Part shown: piece after piece, positions 10,027 to 19,177 of the stretch
Layout: every line of letters begins with the position of its first letter
Numbering within the stretch: the stretch's first letter is position 1
Assembly: GCA_002346475.1 (NCBI GenBank)
Contig: DDZV01000040.1
Span: forward strand, 1 to 60,595
Reading direction: 5' to 3'
Source: Acidobacteria bacterium UBA2999
Lineage (GTDB): Bacteria > Acidobacteriota > Vicinamibacteria > Vicinamibacterales > UBA2999
DNA length: 60,595 bases
Program-made: the position numbers and the translations under genes
Notes under the pieces: model-generated
What the model was told of the DNA's origin: nothing
Databases searched by the model: none
The model's input: only the letters and a program-made list of their open reading frames with translations

Positions 10027-10312
10027 CTGGTCTATTGAGACGCCCAACCTCAAGACCAAGTTGTCGAGCTTTACGATACAAGTTTGTCCGCTGGATACCC
10101 AACACGCGAGCTGCATCCTCAACACGACCGTCATTAGCCAGAAGCACAAGAGCAATGTAGTCCCGCTCAAACTGCTTTCTAGCTGACCGAAGACTACCTG
10201 AAAACGCTTGGGGGGAAAGGTCTTTTTTAAATCTTGAGTCGATCAAGCTTTCCTCAAGCTCAACTGTCTCGAGAGAAATGAATTGCCGATTGCTAATGTG
10301 TCTAGAGAACAT
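9992..10312 (-). CDS. Stand-alone Fis/NtrC-type helix-turn-helix protein
   Basis: A 106-residue protein whose second half (about 45-92) is a Fis-family HTH as found at the C terminus of NtrC/NtrX enhancer-binding regulators: FERDYIALVLLANDGRVEDA then ARVLGIQRTNLYRKARQLGL. The receiver and AAA+ sigma-54 domains are absent, and a stop codon lies two codons upstream of the ATG. No Shine-Dalgarno sequence is visible. It could be a small DNA-binding regulator or the surviving tail of a lost response regulator. It is convergent with, and overlaps, the FKBP gene. The domain call is firm; function is unknown. Confidence 0.7.
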   Translation of the reverse strand: MFSRHISNRQFISLETVELEESLIDSRFKKDLSPQAFSGSLRSARKQFERDYIALVLLANDGRVEDAARVLGIQRTNLYRKARQLGLEVGRLNRPVTERPEVAPQK

Positions 10313-10463
10313 TAATTAACTGTTTCATTAGTAATGGCCTACGCGACAACTCCATCAAATCAGAAAACTCAAATTCATTTTAGATCACACACTGAAACAT
10401 ATGAAACTTAACCGTGGGTTGGATGACAACTAATGACGTGTTACGCTCACGTAATCCACGAAA

Positions 10464-10550
10464 GCGAAAGTGGCGGAATTGGCAGACGCGCCGGATTTAG
10501 GATCCGGTAGCCGAAAGGCTATGGGGGTTCGACTCCCCCCTTTCGCACCA
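10464..10550 (+). tRNA. tRNA-Leu (anticodon TAG)
   Basis: A complete 87-nt class II tRNA. The acceptor stem is GCGAAAG/CTTTCGC with discriminator A and an encoded CCA end. The D arm contains TGGCGGAATTGGCAGACGC. The anticodon stem CCGGA/TCCGG encloses loop TTTAGGA, giving anticodon TAG, which reads CUN leucine codons. A long variable arm (GCCGAAAGGC) and the T arm GGGGGTTCGACTCCCCC complete the fold. It lies 28 bp upstream of tig. Confidence 0.97.
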
Positions 10551-10578
10551 GGTTAATCGACTATCTCCAGTGACTTAG

Positions 10579-11859
10579 ATGAGCATAAAAACCAAGCTAG
10601 TAGATATCAACGATACTCAAAAACACATCAACATTGAAATCCCTAGCGATCTTGTCGATGCTGAAATCGAGCGAGTGACAAAAGGATATTCAAAAACTGC
10701 ACAACTGTCTGGGTTCCGCCCTGGCAAAGCACCAGCCAAGGTCATAAAAGAGAAATTCAAAGAACAGATCCTCAAGGAAACCGCCAGAAACCTTGTTGGT
10801 CCGGCTATTGATAAAGCACTGCACGACCATCAAATTGAACCCGTCGACGAACCAGAGATTAAAGATTTTTCAATTGATGAAGGAAAGCCAGTTAAATTTA
10901 CAGTTGCTTTTGAAATCTTGCCACCGTTTAACCTCGGCGACTTGTCAACTATTACCGTTAACCAATCTACTCCCACCGTATCAACAGAAGCTATTGATCA
11001 AGCACTGAAACGCTTACAAGATCAAGCTACCCGTTATGAACCAATTGAAAAACGTCCGATCGTTGATGGTGACACAATAGTGCTTGATATTGAGCAACGA
11101 AACGAAAGTGGTCAATCTGAATCTCGCAATGACGTATCAGTAGCGATTGGTTCAGAGGGGAACCCCCCTGGATTTGATACGAATCTAATTGGACTAACGC
11201 CAGGAGACAATAAAACTTTTACTATTAGATTTCCGGACGACTACGTTTCGAAGGAGTTAGCTAACACAGAGATAACATATTCAGTGGCAGTAAAAGAACT
11301 GCGCGCCAAAGTAGTGCCTGAACTCAATGATGAGTTTGCTAAGCAGTTTGGAAATTTTCAGACTATCGATTCTCTGCGAGAACGAGTAGAAACTGACCTT
11401 AAGGTAGAAGCTGAAATGACCTCAAAGCGTCAGATTCGTAATGACCTCGTAAAACAACTGGCTGAACGTATTCCCTTCGAATTGCCAACGGTCCTAGTCA
11501 ATCGAGAGGTAGATCGACGCGTTGAACAATTTGCACGTCAACTAAGTGACCAAAAAATCGATCCTCGCCAAGCAAATATTGATTGGGCTCAGTTTAAAGA
11601 GAATCAGCAAGAGTCTGCACGTGCTTCAGTCTCAGGAGCAATCATCCTCGACGAGCTGGCGCGTCGTGAATCTCTGGTAGTAGAAGCCAATGATATTGAC
11701 CAAGAGATCGAGAGGATTGCATCTCGCCTAGAACGAACACCTGCTTCAGTTCGTGCCCAACTTGAAAAGGATGGCGGAATAGCTAATCTTGAGTTGGGGC
11801 TTCGTCGTGAAAAGGCTGTCGAGCTTGCCTTGGCTAAGGCTAAAATTATAACTACATGA
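10579..11859 (+). CDS. tig: Trigger factor (ribosome-associated chaperone)
   Basis: Cotranslational folding chaperone and prolyl isomerase that docks at the ribosome exit tunnel; 426 residues. The ribosome-binding domain carries the signature GFRPGKAPAKVIKEKF near residues 45-60. A PPIase domain covers about 155-240, and a helical C-terminal domain follows. It leads a run tig-clpP-clpX-lon, a widespread gene order. There is no obvious Shine-Dalgarno sequence before the ATG. Confidence 0.96.
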   Translation: MSIKTKLVDINDTQKHINIEIPSDLVDAEIERVTKGYSKTAQLSGFRPGKAPAKVIKEKFKEQILKETARNLVGPAIDKALHDHQIEPVDEPEIKDFSIDEGKPVKFTVAFEILPPFNLGDLSTITVNQSTPTVSTEAIDQALKRLQDQATRYEPIEKRPIVDGDTIVLDIEQRNESGQSESRNDVSVAIGSEGNPPGFDTNLIGLTPGDNKTFTIRFPDDYVSKELANTEITYSVAVKELRAKVVPELNDEFAKQFGNFQTIDSLRERVETDLKVEAEMTSKRQIRNDLVKQLAERIPFELPTVLVNREVDRRVEQFARQLSDQKIDPRQANIDWAQFKENQQESARASVSGAIILDELARRESLVVEANDIDQEIERIASRLERTPASVRAQLEKDGGIANLELGLRREKAVELALAKAKIITT

Positions 11860-11864
11860 CAACC

Positions 11865-11885
11865 AGTGATTTACGGCTAATCACT
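11865..11885 (+). terminator. Hairpin between tig and clpP
   Basis: A perfect 7-bp inverted repeat AGTGATT/AATCACT with a 7-nt loop lies 6 nt after the tig stop. Only a weak T-rich stretch follows after a G run, so this may be a partial terminator or an mRNA stability element that lowers readthrough into clpP. Confidence 0.3.
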
Positions 11886-12031
11886 AGGGGGTGAAGTTTC
11901 TTTGGTGTCCTGCCGATACATATACTAGCAGTACGATAAAACTCTCAGCTTTATATATGCTGAAGACAAAAACCAGTCATAATCAATAAAGGTGCATTAG
12001 TAACTGAAAACTAGTTCCTCTTAGCCATGTC

Positions 12032-12637
12032 ATGACATCAAATACAATAAATCAGCTAGTCCCAATGGTCGTTGAACAAACAAACCGTGGGGAACGTGCA
12101 TACGATATATTCTCAAGACTACTCAAAGACAATATTATCTTTGTTGGCACAACTATTGATGATGCCATTGCTAACCTTGTAATTGCTCAAATGCTCTTCT
12201 TGGAAGCTGAAGATCCAGATAAAGATATCTTGCTATACATAAACAGTCCTGGTGGATCAATTACATCTGGGCTAGCAATTTACGATACGATGCAATTCAT
12301 TAAGCCTGATGTTCAAACGTACTGTCTTGGACAAGCAGCCTCCATGGCTGCAGTATTGCTAGCAGCTGGAGCGAAGAAAAAACGCTTTTCGCTTCCAAAC
12401 TCACGAATCGTGATCCATCAGCCACTCTTACACGGCTTAGCTGGTCAGGCAACAGACATTGATATCGCTGCGAGAGAAATTCTCAGAATGCGAGAACGTC
12501 TCAATGAAATCTTGGTTAATCATACTGGACAATCGCTTAAGCGGATCCAAGAAGACACTGAGCGCGATTACATAATGTCTGGAGAGCAAGGTAAGGACTA
12601 TGGAATTATTGATGATGTTATTTACAATCGAGGATAA
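12032..12637 (+). CDS. clpP: ATP-dependent Clp protease proteolytic subunit
   Basis: Serine peptidase barrel of the ClpXP protease; 201 residues, the usual length. The Ser nucleophile is in GQAASMAAVLLAAGA and the His in RIVIHQPL. The substrate loop LYINSPGGSITSGLAIYDTM is intact. Its AAA+ partner clpX starts 61 bp downstream. The N terminus (SNTINQLVPMVVEQTNRGER) is typical, so the ATG at 12032 is accepted despite a poor ribosome-binding site. Confidence 0.97.
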   Translation: MTSNTINQLVPMVVEQTNRGERAYDIFSRLLKDNIIFVGTTIDDAIANLVIAQMLFLEAEDPDKDILLYINSPGGSITSGLAIYDTMQFIKPDVQTYCLGQAASMAAVLLAAGAKKKRFSLPNSRIVIHQPLLHGLAGQATDIDIAAREILRMRERLNEILVNHTGQSLKRIQEDTERDYIMSGEQGKDYGIIDDVIYNRG

Positions 12638-12698
12638 CATCAAAGCACCTTAGAACTATTCTTGGACTGTCGGCAGCTAAACCGCCAGAATAAAAATT

Positions 12699-13946
12699 AT
12701 GGCTAAAAAATCTACTGAACCAGAAGCGCTTCACTGCTCCTTCTGCAACAAAGATCAAAACGGTGTTCGAAAGCTGATTGCTGGCCCAACGGTATTTATC
12801 TGCGATGAGTGTGTCGAGGTTTGTAACGATATCATTGCAGACGAGAGTCGCTTTGATAAGCAAGGCTCACGTTCGTCGCTTCCGTCTCCAAAAGAGATCA
12901 AAAAATTTGTCGATGAGTACGTCATTGGCCAAGAAGGTACTAAGAAGAAGCTCGCAGTTGCAGTTTACAATCATTACAAGCGACTTGAAATTCAGAAACA
13001 ACCTAGAAGCCGTAACGACGTCGAACTTACTAAATCGAATATCTTGTTAATTGGCCCTACCGGTACAGGAAAGACACTTCTTGCTCAAACGTTAGCTAAA
13101 TTACTGTCTGTACCATTTGCTATTGTCGACGCCACAACACTGACTGAGGCTGGCTACGTTGGAGAAGATGTTGAAAATATTATTCTCAAACTCTTGCAAG
13201 CTGCTGGAGGAGATATTGAGAAGTGTCAACAGGGAATTATTTATATTGACGAAGTTGACAAGATCTGTCGTAAAGACGAAAACCCCTCGATTACACGAGA
13301 CGTTTCTGGTGAAGGTGTTCAGCAGGCACTATTGAAGGTTATGGAAGGTACGGTTGCAAATGTGCCACCTCAAGGCGGACGCAAACATCCTCATCAGGAA
13401 TTTTTCCAAGTTGACACGACGAACATACTCTTCATCTGTGGCGGAGCCTTTGGTGGGCTAGAAAAAATTATAGAGCGGCGCGTTGGAAAGAAAACGCTCG
13501 GGTTTCAAGCGGACGTAAAATCACAAAAAAATCGTCAGGTTGGATCGACATTTGAAAAGGTAGAGCCAGCAGACCTTATTAAGTATGGTCTGATTCCAGA
13601 ATTTGTCGGCCGACTACCTGTTGTTGGAACATTGCACGAACTTGATAAACCAGCACTTATTCAAATTTTGACTCGGCCACGTAATGCAATTACGCGTCAG
13701 TATCAGAAGTTATTTGAGTACGAAAATGTAAAACTCAGATTCGACGATGGCTCCCTTGAAGCAATCGCTGAATTAGCATTGGCAAGAAAAATTGGTGCTC
13801 GAGGATTACGCATGATTATCGAAGATATTATGCTTGAGTTGATGTACTCGCTTCCTAATGAAAAAAGTCAACAAGATATAGTCGTTACTAGAGAAATTGT
13901 CGAAAAAAAGAACAATTCGTTTACACTAGTTGAAAAGGCTGGTTAA
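12699..13946 (+). CDS. clpX: Clp protease ATP-binding subunit ClpX
   Basis: AAA+ unfoldase that feeds ClpP; 415 residues. It has an N-terminal zinc-binding domain with CSFC and CDEC pairs (about 12-42), Walker A GPTGTGKTLL, Walker B IIYIDEVDKI and the pore-region GGRKHPHQEF. The C-terminal small domain contains GARGLRMIIEDIM. It lies between clpP and lon, with no anomalies. Confidence 0.97.
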   Translation: MAKKSTEPEALHCSFCNKDQNGVRKLIAGPTVFICDECVEVCNDIIADESRFDKQGSRSSLPSPKEIKKFVDEYVIGQEGTKKKLAVAVYNHYKRLEIQKQPRSRNDVELTKSNILLIGPTGTGKTLLAQTLAKLLSVPFAIVDATTLTEAGYVGEDVENIILKLLQAAGGDIEKCQQGIIYIDEVDKICRKDENPSITRDVSGEGVQQALLKVMEGTVANVPPQGGRKHPHQEFFQVDTTNILFICGGAFGGLEKIIERRVGKKTLGFQADVKSQKNRQVGSTFEKVEPADLIKYGLIPEFVGRLPVVGTLHELDKPALIQILTRPRNAITRQYQKLFEYENVKLRFDDGSLEAIAELALARKIGARGLRMIIEDIMLELMYSLPNEKSQQDIVVTREIVEKKNNSFTLVEKAG

Positions 13947-13982
13947 GCTTAATTATTAATTGTCCTCTTACAAAGGATTGGT

Positions 13983-16367
13983 ATGGAAGCGTACGAGACG
14001 TTACCCGTTGTCCCACTGAGAGATGTTGTAGTCTTTCCACACATGATGATGCCCTTTGTGATTGGGCGTCCATCATCAACACGTGCGCTTGAGCATGCTC
14101 TCTTAAAAGACAAACGAATCTTCCTGGCAGCACAACATGACGCTTCCCTAGATGACCCACATCCAGATGATGTTTACACCATGGGCTGCGTGGCAACTAT
14201 AGTGCAAAGCCTCAGCTTGCCAGACGGTAACGTTAAGGTGCTTGTAGAAGGCACTGACAGAGCCCGAGCAATTGAATGGAAGGAGGACAAAGGCTTCTTC
14301 CGTGTGGTTGTGAAAGTTCTTGCCAGTCAAAAAGAAACTTCTGACGATCTTGAAGAAACAATAACAAGGGTAGCATCACTGTTTGAACAGTATGTGAAAC
14401 TTTCGAATAATCTGCATTACGAGGCTATGGTCGCTGCAGTTCGTGTTGACGATGCCGGAAAACTTGCAGATACAATCGCAGCACATTTATTGATTGGGGT
14501 TGATGAGAAACAAAACCTTCTAGAAATTATTTCGCCCCTTGAACGCCTTAACCGTATCTCCGGTATTCTCGAAATTGAGGTTGATAAACTCCAAGTTGAT
14601 CGACGTGTTCAATCACGTGTTAAGAAACAAATGGAAAAAGCCCAGAAGGAGTACTACCTCAATGAAAAAATGAGAGCCATCCAAAAAGAACTCGGGCGGA
14701 AAGATGAAAAAGGCAACGAGTCTGATGAGCTGAAACAAAAAATTGAAACTTCAAAGATGCCAAAGGATGTCGAGGAGAAAGCAACCCAAGAACTCAAGCG
14801 ACTTGAATCAATGCCTCCTATGTCAGCTGAGGCAACTGTCTCTCGAAACTACCTTGACTGGCTCATTGCTGTTCCCTGGCATAAAAAGACGCGAGAAAAT
14901 CGAGACCTAAAACACGCAGAAAAAGTCTTAAACGAAGACCATTACGGACTTGAGAAAGTTAAGGATCGAATCCTTGAATTTCTTGCAGTACGATCGCTAG
15001 TCAAAAAACCAAAGGCAACAATCCTTACATTTTCTGGACCTCCAGGAGTTGGAAAAACTTCTCTTGCTAAATCAATCGCGCGGGCAATGAATAGAAAATT
15101 CGTAAGGCTGTCTCTCGGCGGTGTTCGTGATGAGGCAGAGGTTCGAGGCCACCGACGCACGTACATCGGGGCTTTTCCTGGTCAAATTATTCAGATGATG
15201 AAAAAAGCTGGCACAAAGAACCCCGTGTTCTTACTCGATGAAATCGATAAAATGTCGATGGATTTTCGAGGTGACCCATCAGCTGCTCTTCTCGAAGTAC
15301 TCGATCCGGAACAAAATAGTGCCTTCCTAGACCACTATCTAGACGCAGAGTATGACCTGTCAAATGTAATGTTTATCTGCACAGCAAACGTATTGCACAC
15401 AGTTCCACAAGCACTCCGTGACCGCATGGAAGTTCTACAACTAGCTGGCTATACAGAAAATGAAAAGGTTGAGATTGCAAAAAGATTTCTTACTCCGAAA
15501 GCAGTCCCTGGAACTGGACTTACATCAAAAAATATCACAATCGCAGATGAAGCTGTCCAAACAATTATTCAGAGGTATACACGCGAGGCCGGTGTTCGTA
15601 ATCTCGAAAGAGAGATCTTGTCAATCTGCCGGAAAGTGGCTCGAAAGGTAGTTGATAAAGGTAAAAGCTTTAAAGAAACTATCGATGCAGAGAAGGTCAA
15701 GGATTACTTGGGAGTACCAAAATTTAGACCAACGGTTGCTGAAACAAAAGATGAAATTGGTATTTCGACAGGCCTTGCATGGACCGAAGTTGGTGGCGAA
15801 CTTCTTGTTACTGAAGCTACGTTAATGCCAGGCAAAGGCAAGCTCACTCTCACTGGGAAACTTGGTGATGTAATGCAAGAGTCTGCACAAGCTGCTCTAA
15901 GCTATGTGCGTTCTAAAGCCCCGGATCTTAACCTGGATAAAGATTTTCACTCTAAGATTGATATTCACGTGCATGTTCCAGAAGGAGCCATCCCCAAAGA
16001 TGGTCCCTCCGCTGGTATTACGATGGCGACAACACTAGTATCTGCCCTCACTAAGATTCCTGTAAGACGAGATGTTGCAATGACAGGTGAGATTACACTT
16101 CGTGGCAAAGTGTTACCCATCGGTGGGGTCAAAGAAAAAGTCCTGGCAGCTCATCGAGCAAGTGTAAAAAACATTATTCTTCCTCGTGACAATGAAAAGG
16201 ACCTGGCTGATATACCTAAGAAAGTACTAGACGTACTAGATCTGCATCTAGTGGATACAGTAGATGAAGTCCTTCAGATCGCGTTGGCTGAACCTCTGCC
16301 GTCTCGAGTAGCTGCGGCATCGGTCGTGTCAGATACGACAAAACCAACTGACACGATCACGCATTGA
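13983..16367 (+). CDS. lon: ATP-dependent Lon protease
   Basis: Soluble AAA+ serine protease; 794 residues with the normal LonA layout. The N-terminal substrate domain starts LPVVPLRDVVVFPHMMMPF. Walker A is GPPGVGKTS and Walker B is VFLLDEIDK. The proteolytic domain has the Ser in PKDGPSAG and the Lys in GGVKEKVLAA. AAAGGA precedes the ATG. The TGA stop is directly followed by the engB TTG start. Confidence 0.97.
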   Translation: MEAYETLPVVPLRDVVVFPHMMMPFVIGRPSSTRALEHALLKDKRIFLAAQHDASLDDPHPDDVYTMGCVATIVQSLSLPDGNVKVLVEGTDRARAIEWKEDKGFFRVVVKVLASQKETSDDLEETITRVASLFEQYVKLSNNLHYEAMVAAVRVDDAGKLADTIAAHLLIGVDEKQNLLEIISPLERLNRISGILEIEVDKLQVDRRVQSRVKKQMEKAQKEYYLNEKMRAIQKELGRKDEKGNESDELKQKIETSKMPKDVEEKATQELKRLESMPPMSAEATVSRNYLDWLIAVPWHKKTRENRDLKHAEKVLNEDHYGLEKVKDRILEFLAVRSLVKKPKATILTFSGPPGVGKTSLAKSIARAMNRKFVRLSLGGVRDEAEVRGHRRTYIGAFPGQIIQMMKKAGTKNPVFLLDEIDKMSMDFRGDPSAALLEVLDPEQNSAFLDHYLDAEYDLSNVMFICTANVLHTVPQALRDRMEVLQLAGYTENEKVEIAKRFLTPKAVPGTGLTSKNITIADEAVQTIIQRYTREAGVRNLEREILSICRKVARKVVDKGKSFKETIDAEKVKDYLGVPKFRPTVAETKDEIGISTGLAWTEVGGELLVTEATLMPGKGKLTLTGKLGDVMQESAQAALSYVRSKAPDLNLDKDFHSKIDIHVHVPEGAIPKDGPSAGITMATTLVSALTKIPVRRDVAMTGEITLRGKVLPIGGVKEKVLAAHRASVKNIILPRDNEKDLADIPKKVLDVLDLHLVDTVDEVLQIALAEPLPSRVAAASVVSDTTKPTDTITH

Positions 16368-16961
16368 TTGAACGTCTCTGCTGAATTTGTCACCAGCGCT
16401 ACAGGGCCTGGTGATTTCCCTAAAGACCGGCTTCCAGAGATAGCTTTGGTTGGTCGATCAAACGTTGGAAAATCGAGCCTCGTCAACGCTCTCCTGCGAC
16501 GTTCCGTTGCTCGGACAAGTGCAGCGCCTGGAAAAACAAGACTTGTAAATTTCTATCGGGTGCAACTAAATCGCCAGAAAGCATTCTACCTGGTAGATCT
16601 ACCTGGATATGGGTACGCTCGAGGCAAAAAAACCGCTGAAGGGTTCGGTGACTTAGTTGAATCTTACATTACGAGAACTACGGTAAAAGGTGTCCTTTTA
16701 CTAATAGATGCACGACACCCTGGACTCGAAGCTGATCAAGTTGCCTGGAACTGGATTAATGAAAAAACAATTCAGAAAATTATTATTGCAACCAAAGCTG
16801 ACAAGCTGACCCGTGCGATGCGCGTACGTCATACAAAAGAACTCGAGTCACTCTATAAATGCCCATTACGACTTGTATCCATACAATCAGGTGAAGGACT
16901 TGAAGGACTGTGGAAACTGATAGTCAAACTCAAAAATCTAAAAGAAATAAAAGCACAGTAG
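16368..16961 (+). CDS. engB: Ribosome biogenesis GTP-binding protein YsxC/EngB
   Basis: GTPase needed for large-subunit assembly; 197 residues. G motifs are GRSNVGKSS (G1), DLPGYGYARG (G3) and ATKADKL (G4). The likely start is TTG, immediately after the lon stop. Its 3' end overlaps the rho start by about 50 bp. Linkage of engB to lon or clpX is common in bacteria. Confidence 0.93.
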   Translation: MNVSAEFVTSATGPGDFPKDRLPEIALVGRSNVGKSSLVNALLRRSVARTSAAPGKTRLVNFYRVQLNRQKAFYLVDLPGYGYARGKKTAEGFGDLVESYITRTTVKGVLLLIDARHPGLEADQVAWNWINEKTIQKIIIATKADKLTRAMRVRHTKELESLYKCPLRLVSIQSGEGLEGLWKLIVKLKNLKEIKAQ

Positions 16962-18256
16962 CCACCTCTAACGAACCTACTTCGTCTTCCTCAGCAACAA
17001 TCTCACTATCGGCGCTCAAGGAAATGAATATTACCGCGCTGACAAAAATTGCTAAGGACCTTGAAATTGCAGGTGTAAATAGTCTTCGCAAACAAGAACT
17101 AATTTTTGAAATTCTCAGAGTGCGCGCTGAGAAAAGTGGAAATGTTTTCTCAGAAGGAGTTCTTGAGACACTCCCGGATGGTTTTGGGTTTCTTCGAGCA
17201 CCAGATTACAACTACTTACCAGGGCCAGATGATATCTATGTTTCACCTTCACAAATAAGAAAATTTGATTTGCATACAGGAGACACGGTTTCTGGTGTTA
17301 TCAGAGCACCCAAGGACGGAGAGCGTTATTTCGCACTGATCAAAGTAGAAGCGATCGACTTTGAACCCCCAGAGAAGGGTAAAGGAAAAATATTTTTTGA
17401 AAACTTAACACCGCTCTATCCACAGCAAAAAATTGCTCTCGAAACAAACACAGAGAACTTGTCTGGTCGCGTCATGAACCTTCTGTCTCCACTTGGAAAA
17501 GGACAAAGAGGACTTATTGTTGCTCCACCAAGAACAGGAAAAACAATGCTCCTGCAAAGTGTCGCAAACAGTATTACGAACAACCACCCAGAGGTATATC
17601 TCATTGTTTTACTTATTGATGAACGACCTGAAGAAGTTACGGATATGCAGCGATCAGTTAAAGGCGAAGTAGTCTCCTCAACGTTTGATGAACCTGCTCA
17701 AAGACATGTCCAAGTTGCTGAAATGGTAATCGAGAAGGCAAAGCGCCTCGTTGAACACAAAAAGGACGTCGTCATATTACTTGATTCAATTACCCGTCTA
17801 GCACGTGCTTACAACACTATAGTACCAGCATCTGGAAAAGTGCTCTCTGGGGGCGTTGATAGCAACGCATTACAAAGACCAAAAAGATTCTTTGGTGCTG
17901 CAAGGAATATTGAAGAAGGCGGCTCGCTAACAATTGTGGCCACTGCACTCATCGATACCGGGTCAAGAATGGATGAAGTAATCTTTGAAGAATTTAAGGG
18001 TACTGGAAATATGGAGATTCATTTGGACAGAAAACTGGCTGATCGACGTGTATTCCCAGCCATTGATATCCAAAAAAGCGGAACAAGAAAAGAGGAACTA
18101 CTACTCCCCAGCGATGAGCTAAAGCGTGTTTGGGTGCTTAGAAAAGTATTAACACCACTATCTCCTATTGAAGCAATGGAACTACTACTGTCAAAGATTG
18201 GAAAAACAAAAAATAATTCTGAGTTTCTTGCTTCAATGACCTCAGGAAAGAGCTAG
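16910..18256 (+). CDS. rho: Transcription termination factor Rho
   Basis: Hexameric RNA-dependent ATPase that terminates transcription; 448 residues from a GTG inside the engB 3' end. An alternative ATG at 17024 with AAGGA would remove a Ser/Thr-rich leader of 38 residues. It has a Rho-N helical domain (about 37-75), a cold-shock RNA-binding domain (GFGFLRAPDYNYLPGPDDIY), Walker A APPRTGKTMLL, Walker B VVILLDSITR and the Q-loop region KVLSGGVDSNAL. No large insertion is present. The start is uncertain. Confidence 0.95.
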   Translation: METDSQTQKSKRNKSTVATSNEPTSSSSATISLSALKEMNITALTKIAKDLEIAGVNSLRKQELIFEILRVRAEKSGNVFSEGVLETLPDGFGFLRAPDYNYLPGPDDIYVSPSQIRKFDLHTGDTVSGVIRAPKDGERYFALIKVEAIDFEPPEKGKGKIFFENLTPLYPQQKIALETNTENLSGRVMNLLSPLGKGQRGLIVAPPRTGKTMLLQSVANSITNNHPEVYLIVLLIDERPEEVTDMQRSVKGEVVSSTFDEPAQRHVQVAEMVIEKAKRLVEHKKDVVILLDSITRLARAYNTIVPASGKVLSGGVDSNALQRPKRFFGAARNIEEGGSLTIVATALIDTGSRMDEVIFEEFKGTGNMEIHLDRKLADRRVFPAIDIQKSGTRKEELLLPSDELKRVWVLRKVLTPLSPIEAMELLLSKIGKTKNNSEFLASMTSGKS

Positions 18257-18318
18257 CTATAGCCTGATAATATTCAATCAATCTGTAGAGTTCTAAACTC
18301 TGTCAAGCTAGAATCCTC

Positions 18319-19113
18319 TCACTTCAATCGACTTCGAAAAAACCCGATTCGTAGCACATCTAGAAATGCAGACGTGCCTGCAAAAAATTCCACGCGACTA
18401 TCTGTGCGACCGTGCCATACAATCCCAACTTCACGTATCAAGAATCCAAACTTTCGAGCGAGATGCAACATCTCTACATCAAAAGCAAAGCCATCAATTG
18501 TCATAAGTGGAACAATTTTCTGGACAGCTTCAGCACTTAACATCTTAAATCCACATTGTGTGTCCTTGATTCCAGGTACTGCACATACACGAACCACATA
18601 ATTAAATAACCGACTAAGGATATATCTAAACCACGGCTCACCAATCCTCTGTGCACCATACGCTTCTCGAGACCCAATGATGACAGCAGGTTTCGGGTTA
18701 AGCTCTGTGGCAGAAAGAAAACGTGTCAAATTATCTGGTGGCATGGAAAGATCTGCATCAGCCATAAACCGCCAGTCTCCTTTTGCTGCTAGTAGTCCTC
18801 GACGGACAGCTGCACCTTTTCCATAATGGGCAAGAGCAATCAATCGTATTCTCGGATCTTTATGAGCAGCTAACTTCACTATTTCTCGAGTACGATCACT
18901 GCTCCCATCGTCCACAACAATAAGCTCCCATGAGGAAACACCAGAAGACAGTTCTGCGCTCATGCGCTGAATGAAGGATCTAATACAAGACTCCTCATTG
19001 AGCGTTGGGACAACAATTGAAAGAATTGGCCTAGTCAAGGAACCAAGTATAAGAGCGGTACTCGTGACCAGATTAATGAATAGTAAAAAAATATTAACCA
19101 CTAAGTCAGACAA
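18319..19113 (-). CDS. Family 2 glycosyltransferase (dolichyl-phosphate mannose synthase-like)
   Basis: Transfers a sugar from a nucleotide donor, probably to a polyprenyl phosphate. The GT-A motifs are LSIVVPTLNEES, LIVVDDGSSDRT, YGKGAAVRRGLLAAKGDW and the metal site FMADADLSMP. A downstream CGFKMLSAEA segment is typical of DPM1-like enzymes. The TTG at 19113 is preferred because GGGAGG lies 5 nt upstream; the frame extends to 19134. The first ~27 residues are hydrophobic (VVNIFLLFINLV), an unusual N-terminal membrane segment. It is divergent from rpmE. The acceptor cannot be told from sequence. Confidence 0.85.
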   Translation of the reverse strand: MSDLVVNIFLLFINLVTSTALILGSLTRPILSIVVPTLNEESCIRSFIQRMSAELSSGVSSWELIVVDDGSSDRTREIVKLAAHKDPRIRLIALAHYGKGAAVRRGLLAAKGDWRFMADADLSMPPDNLTRFLSATELNPKPAVIIGSREAYGAQRIGEPWFRYILSRLFNYVVRVCAVPGIKDTQCGFKMLSAEAVQKIVPLMTIDGFAFDVEMLHLARKFGFLIREVGIVWHGRTDSRVEFFAGTSAFLDVLRIGFFRSRLK

Positions 19114-19139
19114 GACTGCCTCCCACACAGCCAAAGGGG

Positions 19140-19145
19140 TATAAT
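19140..19145 (+). promoter_or_regulatory. Putative -10 box for rpmE
   Basis: A perfect TATAAT lies 32 bp before the rpmE GTG, with AAGGAG between them. No good -35 hexamer is present at normal spacing, so activity may need an activator or rest on the -10 alone. The site falls just upstream of the divergent glycosyltransferase start. Confidence 0.5.
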
Positions 19146-19177
19146 CTGTTGTTTGGTCGTACTTGAAGGAGTTAGCT

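Noticed and set aside
10432..10455. ACGTG/CACGT inverted repeat just upstream of tRNA-Leu
   Set aside because: Five-base arms only. It could be a regulator site, but nothing else supports it.
18287..18301. Small hairpin AGAGTT/AACTCT between convergent rho and glycosyltransferase genes
   Set aside because: A 6-bp AT-rich stem with no T run; expected by chance.
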